This document shows positions 11,844 to 22,100 of a stretch of DNA of 64,000 nt, piece by piece. The notes under the pieces were generated by a model. That model saw only the letters and a list, made by a program, of their open reading frames with translations, ran no database searches and had not been told where the DNA came from. The DNA is taken from contig WTXI01000072.1 in the NCBI GenBank assembly GCA_022376515.1, positions 62,001 through 126,000 of the forward strand. The letters are read 5' to 3'. This DNA comes from Lactifluus volemus (taxonomy: Eukaryota > Basidiomycota > Agaricomycetes > Russulales > Russulaceae). The translations under genes were made by a program, and so were the position numbers. Within the stretch, counting starts at the first letter, position 1. Each line of letters begins with the position of its first letter.

Positions 11844-14800
11844 TTACTGGATGCCGCTGGGCAGAGCCAAATCTTGCAAAATCAAATCAGCAGCTTTCTC
11901 TGCTACTGCAATCGTCGGCCCCGCCTGTGATCCACGAAGTCAACCATGATCATTCCGCGACAAGCATGACGTAGGTGGTGAAGCGGTCACGAGCCATCTC
12001 GTAACCAGAGACATAGTAAATTCACGTACCGTATGTCCTGAGACAATCGTAGGAAATATGCTTGCGTCGACGACGCGCAAACCTTGCACGCCATGTACCT
12101 TAAGCCGGGCATCCACCACGCCGCCATCTGAGAGTGGAGCCATGCGTGCTGTGCTAGTCGGATGGTACAAAGTCTCCAGATATTTGCATATGTATTCGCG
12201 GAGCTCCGCAGGACTCGCGGACGGAAGCCAGGTGCCCAAGCGTTTGTCCGTCATGGTGTGGTCGATGATGTCAGCAAGCGGCGCAGTGCGCATGACACGG
12301 GAGATGATGGCCATTCCACGCTCTAGGACAGCAAAATCGTGTTCTGTAGAGAGATAGCTGTACATCGTATATCAGTATGACTGCGTGCCAGAGCACCGAG
12401 GCGACTCACTTCGGGTTGATTAAAGGGTGCTCGAATGGGTCCGATGATTTGAGTAACAGATTACCCTTGCTTGTCGGCCTGTGAGAAATGTTGAAATTTC
12501 GTCCATGACATACTAGCCAAAGAAAGAAATTTATCCCACCTCAGCAGTGAGATATGAAGGCCGAGCATATCGGTGTTAGGCAAAGAACCATTTCCTGCCT
12601 CAACATATCCCATTGGCGACACGAAGAGCTCCAAATCGGGTGCATTAGGACCGGATGTTGAATCCTCTTGGGGTGCAGGTGGAGCAGACGTATCGGGTGG
12701 GAACAGGACTGGATCAACCGAGCGGAAGAACGCTGCCGCCTCCGCAACCTACAAAGTCGTTGGTCTGGGAGAAACGGCACAGTAGGGACAACATACATTG
12801 GTGGTGCAGGGTCCTTTACCAGTAAGGGCGTAGGTGAGTAGCGCATATATCCGCTTGATTCTTTGCCATGAAGTTTGAGGCCTCAGGAAATTCAACGACG
12901 TTCCACTAGTCTCGGCCAATGCAACGTCAATGACGGCATGATCCATCAAGTGTTCACCAACTCCAGGTGAATGAGAGATAACTGGGATGTTATGCTCTGC
13001 CAGGTGAGCGGCAGGACCAATCCCAGAAAGCATCAGGATCTAGACTACATCAACACTTCGTGCTCATAATAAAAAGTGTTGGAGACTAACATGAGGAGAA
13101 TGAATAGCACCAGCCCTAGAAAGAGGAGTGAGTGTACATGGCAGCATGTCTTATCGCGTTTAATGTACGCAAGTATGACTTCCTTCTTTGCGCGGACACG
13201 GAAGCGGAGGCGATCTCTCGACGAGAACTCGACACCGACCGCACGGGGATTTGGTCCTGTGGTATCAAAGATAATGCGTGTGACGCTTGCGTTCACCGCG
13301 ATCGTCAAATTAAGGCGAGAGAGGACCGCGGGCGTAAGATACGCCGATTCAGTGGTGTAGGGTCAGCCTCGCGGCTGGCCGCGAAACCTCCATTCGTGTA
13401 TCGTTGTACGCCCAGCTCGTACCTCCTCTTCTCGTCTCGTCTCGTGCCACTTTCCCCGTTTCCCTCGGCTGGTTTTCAAGCTTTAGACCTCCTTCTCGCG
13501 GCCTCGATCTCGATAGATAGGGCCACGATCGCCCTCGGCCACGACGCACTTACGCCTCGGCCATAGACCCGCTCACTGCGGCCTCGCGCTGCACAGTGTT
13601 TTCTCTATTTTCTCTTTGTTTTCTTTCATGCCTCGTGTTTCCTGTGTTTCCCGTTTCGATCTAGCTTACCTCGCGTTCCATTGTCCGCTTGTTTTGGTGT
13701 TAACTTGTCTCCTCGTGCCTACCCTTCTGTCTTTCGTTTCAGGCTACGTTCCCCTTCTCCCCCCTACCTATAGACCCCCTTTTTCCTCTCCCTTTCATCC
13801 CCATCTCACTTCCGACGTTTCGTACTTACCTTCTCGCCCGTAGTCTTCGTTCCGTTTACCTCGAAAATTACTTGATTCCCCGTTCTCGATGTGCTTCTGA
13901 GTTTAGATTACACGGCTCAAATGTACTTAAATACGACCTTCGAATGTACAAACGAGCCAGCGAATTGTCGCCGCTCACCTCTGTTCTCGAAAATCTCGCC
14001 TGATTCTAAGTTTTCCCTCAAGTTTCTTTGACTTCTTCTCCCTCAAAATCTCATCTATTCTCCCTCTCGCCTCCGCTTATCTCGCTTAGATCCCTCGACT
14101 TGGGACTTCTACGCGTTCTTCTTCTCCCTCTGCCGCCGCTCTTCCCCTTCCTTTCCTGTTGCCCCTCTGTCCACCTTTCTCAAATATATTTGAACTCACA
14201 AGCAGGGAGAGTCCCCGCTTTCAGTGGTAACACGGCGACCACGGGAGTCGATGTATGTCACTGCGGAGTGTTAATGTTCGGACCTTAGTCCCTGAAAAAA
14301 TTTCTCACTGAGCTGTTGGGTAACCTTAATACGTTATCAGCAAGGAAAAGTGCAAGCAAACCTTCGCTACACCGAGTGTTCCATGGGGTGTGTTCAGGTC
14401 TGCGCGAAGCGGTATCCCTGCACGGCCACATGCATCGATGAACCGCTGCGCAGCGAGAGAATGGTTGCCGTGGAACCCAACTGTGGCAGAGAAAGTGCGA
14501 TGAGATAAATGCACGCCTTTGACATTCTGATGCTACCTTCGATGGGGCCATCGGCACCATGCTCGGCTGCTATAACCCCAGGGTGCGCCTTACTCGGGAC
14601 GAACTTCTCAAATTTTCGGAAATATCTAAAATAATCACGAATTCAGCATCAATCTATTTCCACAAAGGGCTACTGGCGCACTTGTGGAAGTCCTTGTATG
14701 CCCAGGATTCTGCACCTTCCCCACCGAGGCGAGCCCATTCGTCGTAGTCTGACGGGTTACCGTAATGGGTGCTAGATTCAAACCATCAACAGCAGGAACC

Positions 14801-15627
14801 CAACTCTATATTGCAGGCACTAACATCTGTGCGTTGATCGAGGAGCCTGAAAAGGAGTGGATAAAGATAGAGAATAAATATAGACGAACAGACTCACAAC
14901 CACCAAGCATTTTCGCTGAATTATTCGGACATGAGTAACGATCTCTAAGGCATAATTCTGTGCTCACCTCGTGGCCAAAAGTGTCTCCTTCCGCCTGTGT
15001 TCGGTTGCAGGGTGGTGAACAAATTGAGGGCCTTCGAAGTACTCAATATCAATGCAAACGCTGCAGGGACCCCCACGGCTGGATCCTTCACGCCACTGGA
15101 ATGCGGTGAGTGTAGGCGCAGTGGCATAGATAGAGGTACCAAATGCACCTTTCACCAACCTCTAACAGAAGAACGCGCAACTTAGGGTCTTCACTGAGGC
15201 GGGAGGCAAGAACGCAACCTGCAGTGCCTAAACATCATCAGCTGAGAGCACATCTCGGCAACTCAACTTGGCAAATACCTCCTCCCACGATGACCACATC
15301 GTACTCATCAAAGCCATCCCGACCTAGACTCTCGCCACCAACAGCCTTTCCCACCTTTCTCGGATCCTTCTGGATTGCATTTCTCCTTGAACGGCCACTA
15401 GCGGCTGTATGGAACGCGATCGCAAGCAGTGCGACTGATGCGCTGAATCTTACACGACGGCCGAGGCTCGAGTCTCCACCCGTATATTTGACAACGTGAT
15501 AGGCGAGAGCAGACAGGGCTTCCGTCCCAGAGATCAGGGAAGGCGATACAATCGATGTCATGTATGTCATAGCTTGGGCGGAATTGACAACACAGCAGGG
15601 CGGCGCAAAGTTATACTGTGCTATCAT
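11844..15627 (-). pseudogene. GMC oxidoreductase interrupted by an LTR
   Basis: Flavoprotein of the glucose-methanol-choline family (alcohol, aryl-alcohol or sugar oxidation). Exons on the minus strand: 15627-15279, 15227-15149, 15095-14968, 14915-14898, 14846-14825, 14771-14682, 14625-14537, 14480-14362, 14260-14220, (insertion), 13347-13169, 13115-13091, 13039-12797, 12748-12540, 12478-12410, 12357-12030 and 11924-11844. FAD site YDVVIVGGGTAGCVLASRL, signature AGAIHSPHILMLSGIGP, and C-terminal HPTSTARMAP plus VVDASIFPTIVSGHT with the catalytic His residues are all present. A hydrophobic N-terminal segment suggests secretion or anchoring. The gene is broken inside VTTES-AYLTP by an 867-bp insertion. 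The exon 8/9 junction is also one base out of phase. Everything else reads cleanly, so inactivation is recent. ATG 15627 was chosen; 15570 and 15561 are alternatives. Confidence 0.92.
13356..14223. mobile_element. Probable solo LTR inside the GMC gene
   Basis: On the plus strand the insert begins TGTAGGGTCAGCC and ends CCCCGCTTTCA, the TG...CA pattern of retrotransposon LTRs. It separates two halves of one GMC exon. The same nine bases, TTCAGTGGT, occur at 13348-13356 and 14220-14228; with TG...CA ends the target duplication is GTGG. The 5' end contains the inverted arms GGTCAGCC/GGCTGGCC. The interior is pyrimidine-rich with no gag or pol frame and no second LTR, so a solo LTR fits best. The strand of the element is not established. 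Confidence 0.75.
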
Positions 15628-16650
15628 CGGCGGGTAACCGTGACCGACATTCTCCACCCTTAGTAAACTCTATGTGATTGGTTCCACATCGCGACGGAAC
15701 CGAGGCGTGCTGCTCGCGCTCTGCCTCCAAAAACATCAGGCTCTTGTTGTCTTGTACCCCTTTACTCCTTTTGATAATATGATTTGAAATTTCATCAACA
15801 CGCTTTCTCGGAAGACATTGTGGATCACTATATTCTTTTCACATGGGCGTCTCGGCGACTTAAAGACTCCCTACAAAGTCCCACGAAGCGGCGCTAAACC
15901 GTCGCTTGGAGTTATGAGTACGTAAAGTTGTTGGTTTCCGATTGATGGTTTTTTACTCCCTCGTGGGTGGATCTGTCACCGGAGGTCTCAGTCTACACAA
16001 ATGCGGATTGTTGCAATTGACGTAGGACGCCGCGAGGTGCTAGATGGATACTTGTACAGTACGCCTAACTTTATTCTTGGAGTTGAGGTATATTTGCTAC
16101 TTTTTTATTTATCACAACACAGAGATGGGTAGTGTTCTCCTATACGTTCCAAACTGCGCAGGGAGCAATTAGGAGTTTACCCTGCACGTTTCACAGGATC
16201 TTACTATGTATCATGGCGTCGCTGGGTGATGCTAACCGGGACATCGGCGACGTCTTATTGCTTGTTCATCTTGCGTAACAGCGACTCAGTGATCCGCGTA
16301 GTTGCCGAATGCAACTTAGCAAGTCTGAGGCTGTAAAATGCGATGGGTTCGAGTTTCGAACCGTTTCACTCATATCTTAAAAGCGCCAAGACCAGATCTC
16401 TGAGACCACCGATATATTACGAATTTAGGGGTTGGTATAGGTGGGGCGTGGCTCCCCCAAGTTTTGGTGATGTTCATGACGTCAGAGCTGGGTGCAGTCT
16501 TCTGCTACTTAGGTCAAAACGGCACTGTACAGTATATCCTATTGAATTATACAGCTGCATATGGCTAGACAATACCGGGAAATTAGTTTATACGGGGTAT
16601 CAATTCGTTATTCGGATTCACTAGACACGATTTCGACAGAAGTCTGAGGG
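15628..16650. other. Intergenic, GMC gene to glycosyltransferase
   Basis: Both neighbours are on the minus strand, so this is the promoter side of the GMC gene and the 3' flank of the glycosyltransferase. I see no gene. GGGTTCGAGTTTCGAACC near 16346 resembles a tRNA B box but has no matching A box. Confidence 0.4.
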
Positions 16651-18722
16651 CTAGTCGGATTTGATCCCGGAAATCCACTCATTCACCCAGGCTACGACAT
16701 CCCTCGCCATTTGCTGCCCTTGGGCACGCCTGTCCGGCACGTGTTTCCCCGTTCGACGTTGTGATTTTCGCTGAGCCCCTGCACGCCACGCGTCCGAGAC
16801 GGCGCTGGCCCACTCGCCTGCCTCGTACGCATCACGCGACATCTCCACACCGACGCCTTCGCGCTCTAGCAAGAGGCGAAGACCGTGCTCCTCGACAAAG
16901 AGCGGCCGCGACACTGAAATACGAAGGTTGCATGGCCAGTAACGCAATAGAAGAGATGGACTCTACTTACCATAGACAAAAGGTGTGCAAGAGTCGACAC
17001 ATTCAGAGACCGTTCCGTACCCCTAGTACTGGCGTGTCAGTGGAATGTGTCGGTAGTGCAACAGAGGGGTCAGAGACGCACGAGCTTTCCCAACAGGACG
17101 TCACCAACGGCCATAAGGTCGGGCATATACACGTCCCTAGGAGCGATGTAGAATCCTTCTGGCAGATCGCTATCCTCTTCTCCCGGGCTTGCACCTATGT
17201 CCCGTCGCTTCGTCTGCCACTCCCGTGAATCGGCGACACCGCACACAACCGCGATCCACGACGCATCAGGGAGCATCAGGCAGTGTACGTCTGCATTCTC
17301 GGGCTCAGAAGAGGCGCGTTCAAGTGAAAATGCATTGGACATAGGCGTTGGAGTCGGAGGGGTAGTCGTAAATGTCGGTAATGTCGGGCTCGGCATAGCT
17401 GCCGGTGCTGGAGCACCGGGGACAAAAATGTGCGAAGAGCTGAAAACTAGCTCTTGCCGCTCCTGGCCATTCTTCCTAGACAGCAAGTTGAGCTCTTTTG
17501 ACAGGTCCCTGCAGAAGCTGTTTGATCGTAGCTGGTGTTCACACTCTGGCAGAGGAGCTGGTGAAGCAGGGCGGGATGGCGTGCCACTCCTAGAAGGCTT
17601 ATGGAATACTTGGCCACCGAAAGAAACGATCAGAATCTTTGTAGCGATTGGGTCGTGAAGATCTACTGGAATGCCTAGGGAGGAGAGAAAGTGAGAGCGA
17701 CCTTCGGGGGTATAAACATCATCGTTGGGAGGACGGACGAGCAACGGTGCAAGATGAGTGCTGCGTGGTTTGGGCTTCGCAACGGGTGGAGCACCTGAGT
17801 GGCTAGGTGAGAATGGTATCGATGGGTATAGAGTATATTCATCAGGGTCTCTAATAAGATGGGTGATTACTTCAGGCTTAAAGGAGCGCGAGATTGGGTC
17901 AATCCACTGAGTCGCTGGTAGAGAAGGGGAGGTACCAAACGAAGGGATTGGGATAGCACCCGGAAGTACAAGAAGCATGTCAGCATGACGATAGCCCTCA
18001 AAAATTTGTTGAACCAAGGGAGAGAGGGTTTCTTCCGGTATTGGCATGTCAGGCTCAGGAAGGTGGTGCATCGAATCACTTGGACTAGGCAGGAGGTGCT
18101 GGGAGTGGGTCTGTTCGACGAAAGAAGCAGAGAGTAGGCTATAGATAGAGTCAAACGTAAAATTTGTGATCAATACTGAAGGTATGCCGACTTGGTGAGC
18201 TGCAAGACTTGCAGCTAGTTAGAGCCGCTGTAGAAATCGAGAAAGAGGCATGTCACGCACAACCCAAGGAAGGCAGCGTCACTCAAAAGGCAATCTGCTT
18301 TGATTTCTTGTAGCCACCGAGCCTCCTCTTCTATCTTTTGTTCCTTCTTGCTTAGAAAAGATTCGAGAACGCGTATGCTCTTTTGTCTGTCCACATAGTA
18401 CCTGGGAACAACATATATCCATAAGACGTACAGAAAGTATTGTGACATGCAACGAACGCTAATGGCTGCAGAATAACAGGGTCGATTTCTGCGTTGCGGT
18501 ATGCAGCTCCCAGAGCTATGGCCTTGGCGAAGACGCGCTTTGGAGCAGAGGATACGATATGAACACTGTGCTGCTCCTCAAGGGAGAGTAAATGACCAGC
18601 GAAGGCCGAGACTCGAGTTGCGTGCCCGAAACCTGGTGACGAGTTGGAACAACTATGCTCTACTGTCGGATTCTGTACTCACCATGTCCAGAGCAATAGT
18701 ACGCGAAGCATAGTGGAGGCAT
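16651..18722 (-). CDS. Glycosyltransferase resembling the L-arabinokinase N-terminal domain
   Basis: GT-B-type protein similar to the N-terminal half of plant/fungal L-arabinokinase, without a sugar-kinase domain. Exons: 18722-18683, 18632-18458, 18402-18264, 18214-17082, 17022-16971 and 16913-16651. The start sits in AAAAATGCC and gives MPPLCFAYYCSGHGFGHATR, the glycine-rich nucleotide-sugar motif; then HSVHIVSSAP, CLLSDAAFLG and VGIPSVLITNFTFDSIYS. The C-terminus has FYIAPRDVYMPDLMAVGDVL, GYGTVSECVDSCTPFVYV and RPLFVEEHGLRLLLEREG, typical acceptor/UDP-binding ends. A low-complexity Pro/Ser insert lies in the middle. No GT-AG splice joins exons 3 and 4 in frame: around 18211 two bases seem missing (TGCGCAAG expected, TGCAAG seen), or a rare non-GT donor is used. 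Substrate unknown. Confidence 0.78.
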
Positions 18723-19194
18723 TTTTAGGAAAAGTTCTATCGAGAAGCTCTACAGTCGATTCTTGAATCTTAAAATTCGAGGCTCCACAGAAATATCAGA
18801 ATGACGAACAAGTGCAGTTCCTTTGAGCCCTTTTTGATCTATGAAACGGTAGTGAAGCGAGAGCGAAGACAAACGGTAAAAGTTTTGATATCGATCTTAT
18901 CATTAATAATTGATTTTAATAAAACCGGCGCCTATCTGGAAAGCGCATACACCTCGTGCCATCGCTATCCAGCAAACAACTCTTCTCGTGAACGTAATGG
19001 ACAAGGTCGGAATTCTGCAAACTGGTTCCGAGGAAACCCCAATACACCCGAGGCTTTCCTCACATCTATTATCTCCAAACTCGCGCCCCGTCCGCACCTC
19101 GGCTTCACCGGTACCGACAATACGGAGACCGCAAAGCTCACCGCCGCATTCAAATACTGGGCTCGACGATATCTCCATCTTCCCTCCGGATCTA
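18723..19194. promoter_or_regulatory. Shared divergent promoter region
   Basis: Separates the start of the minus-strand glycosyltransferase from the plus-strand paladin-like gene, so both promoters must lie here. AT-rich around 18720-18930. An in-frame ATG at 18997 could extend the paladin-like protein by 66 residues, but that extension looks non-conserved. Confidence 0.4.
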
Positions 19195-22100
19195 ATGTCG
19201 CACCTTCACAAATCTTCACCCTCTATCGTCAAGACAAGGTCGGGAAGCGTTTTGTCTCGGGGATTTATTCTCAAGACAGACTATTATCCTTCAGGTAAGC
19301 CATGAAAAATCCGAGGGTTCTACTTTCACTGGCACGCGTATAGGGCGAGCGCTCGACCTTGATCTGAATGTTCACGGTGCCCCGAACTTCCGTGCTCCTA
19401 AAATCGGGAGCTTGAATGTATTTGGCGCAGCACAGCCGCGATCTCAAGGTCTAAGAGCCATCCTCTCCGTTCTTAGGGCGCGTCCGACGGAGACCTCACC
19501 ATCGCATATTATTTGGATTTCAACTCGGGAGGAGCCTATTGGTATACCTTAGCTCATTCCTCCATCACCATCACTGTTTTCCTTGACGTGTTCTTGTAAT
19601 CAGTGTATATTTCAGGGCGCCCATTCGTCCTTCGCGATTCGTCTGAACCAAGAAAGACTCTGCCTCTGTCAGATCGCCCCGAGAATCTCGAGGCGATCGA
19701 ACTCCGACTCAAGAATGATATTCTCGCCGAAGGAGTTAGGTGCGGTCATTGATTGTGGCCCCCACTTTAATCCTCACGATATCTGGTTCTATGCTGTGTA
19801 GATTTGGTGGTCTCGTGCTAACGCATAATGAGATAGGCAAGTATGGTTGCCGGATGTTTATCATGTGACACGTGTCATGGATATTCTTAGCCTTGGAGGA
19901 TGGTGACGGCGCTATTCTACCTACATGGACGGCCGTGGACTCCAGCAACGTCAGGACGTCCCGGGAACTTTGGGAACACATGAAAAGCGAAGGCTGGCGC
20001 GTAGAGGTGAGTGCCCTCTTACGAGTAGATCTTACACAAAAAAACAGTATGCTTTAGTATCATCGGTAGGTGTGTTGTGCTTTTGAGGACCGAAATCTTA
20101 CTCGATCCAGCATACCAATTTCCCCCGACCGACCTATGGAGGTAAAACTTTGTGGCTTCGATTCTTGTTTGTCTTAAGAAGTACATTCAGGACAACTATG
20201 TCGACGCGTACTTGCAAGTCATCAAGAATGCAGATCCCCTTCGGACCTCGTTGGTATTCTCTTGTGGAATGGGTGCCGTACGGACGACGTTCGCAATGAC
20301 TGCCGCGTGTCTCGTGCGCCGCAGGCAGCTTATGCTACGCGGTCTCTCAGACCCGTATGCGACAAAGTTATTGAATTCACCGCTCCCTTCAAACTCAGCC
20401 AGTGGTGTCAATACGGTGAGTCCAGGCCATGTGCAGTTGTACCCTGCTAACTTCTGAGGACATGTGCAACACAGCCTGGCGGATACGCGGTATTTCTTAC
20501 CATAATTCTAGTATGTCATGTTGATTCGCTTGTCAGACCCCCCCGCAATACATACTTGGTGAGACGAAGATCCTTCAAGCTCTCGAGCAAGCGAATGCAC
20601 AGCAAGACCTCAATCGCTCGCTCTTGCGCCTAACAAACGTCCTTCAACAAATTCTGCCTAGTGGCCCGTCACGCCAAGTGATTGACCTACTCCTTACCAA
20701 TTCGTCCCTGCTGGATGATTTGCGTAGGGCACATATGGGCAACTATGGCATAATTCTAAGCTTATTGGGGTGCTTAGATGACGGACTGAAGGCAAAGAAG
20801 CTAGTGGATAGAGTGATAGATAGCTGTAGGTGCCGGCTCATGTATCGGCTGTGGAAACTAATTAACGTTCGGCAGGTGACCAGGTTGTGAATTTAAGAGA
20901 GGATATACTGGTACACAGAATCAAGTATTCACTCAGCAGTCTCGACGAGTCCAATAGGACCGTACTATTACAAAGGGCTGGCAAGGCCCTGGAGAAATAG
21001 TACGTCGTGAAGTGCCATTGTTACAGTATTGCTGGACTCAACTTTAACATGTAGCTTCTTTACCATCGCTTTCGCGAGCTTCGTGGAAGCACAACAGAAC
21101 TTTTCCCAGACATTTTCTGCCTGGCTCAAGGTTTGTCTCTCTTTCCTTCAGGTGCTCCTTGGGTTTGCCTATCATCGTCGGGTTCTAGGCTAGAACAGAG
21201 ATTTACAAGTAAGTCTACATGACCTATCTGTCTGAGTCTGTTTCACTCATCCTTGGGAAATCTTCCAGCCAAGTCTTGTTTCTGCGCAAGTCACATGGTA
21301 CCCGCCTGAGCATCTTCTCGCCCGTCAATGACCTCTCCTCTCTCTCGAGGTCTGGGCCTCAACGTTCTCTAATACGTGGACAGACGAACGACGTCGCTAT
21401 ATCTGGGGGTCAAGTATTGGGCGATGAATATTCTGACCATGTCGTCAAGGTATGTCCTCTCCCTGACGAATGTGTTATCAAGCCCTTACATCCGATCATA
21501 GAATCGGAGCGGTATCATTTTGCGAGAGGGGTATGTGCCTTCTATCTACATATTTGGTTCTTTGCTGTCATTCACGGTGGCTACTAGCACGTTACTCAAG
21601 TCGGATCAGTGGCATTCCGAATCACAGCCTATGTCGTTCGAGATGCGCGGGGCAATCAACTTCCGCAATATTCCTGGTACAAATATCTATGCTCTTGGGC
21701 AGCCCACGGTTGAGGCGATCGGCGAGGTTGTCGATCGTGTCAAGTACTCCCATCCAGAGGCCAAGCACATTGTATGGGTTGCTCTCCGTGAGGAGCCAAT
21801 TGTATACGTGAATGGTGCACCGTACTGCTTAAGAAGAGAGCGTTTCTCCCTGCGGAATATGAAAGGTCTTAGAAGGCTTCTTGGACCACACACAATTTTT
21901 GACGAGGTGTCTAGACTATGGTGGTATTTCCGCAGAACGGCTTGAAGTCGTGGAGGACCGTTTGAGAGACGACGTCGTTTCTGAACTCCATTCGCTTGGT
22001 GGAAAGTACGCATGATTATTGCCCGCATTTCCCCCCTTTTTGGTAACGCCGAATCTTAGGTTGCTTTTGCACACGGAAACCCCAGACGGCTCCGTGATCC

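Noticed and set aside
13169..14260. The 867-bp GMC gap as a long intron
   Set aside because: Flanking direct repeats, TG...CA ends and the lack of a plausible donor/acceptor pair keeping phase favour insertion; other introns in the gene are about 50 nt.
16321..16400. Possible tRNA (B-box-like GGGTTCGAGTTTCGAACC)
   Set aside because: No A box or cloverleaf could be built upstream; the match is a short palindrome.
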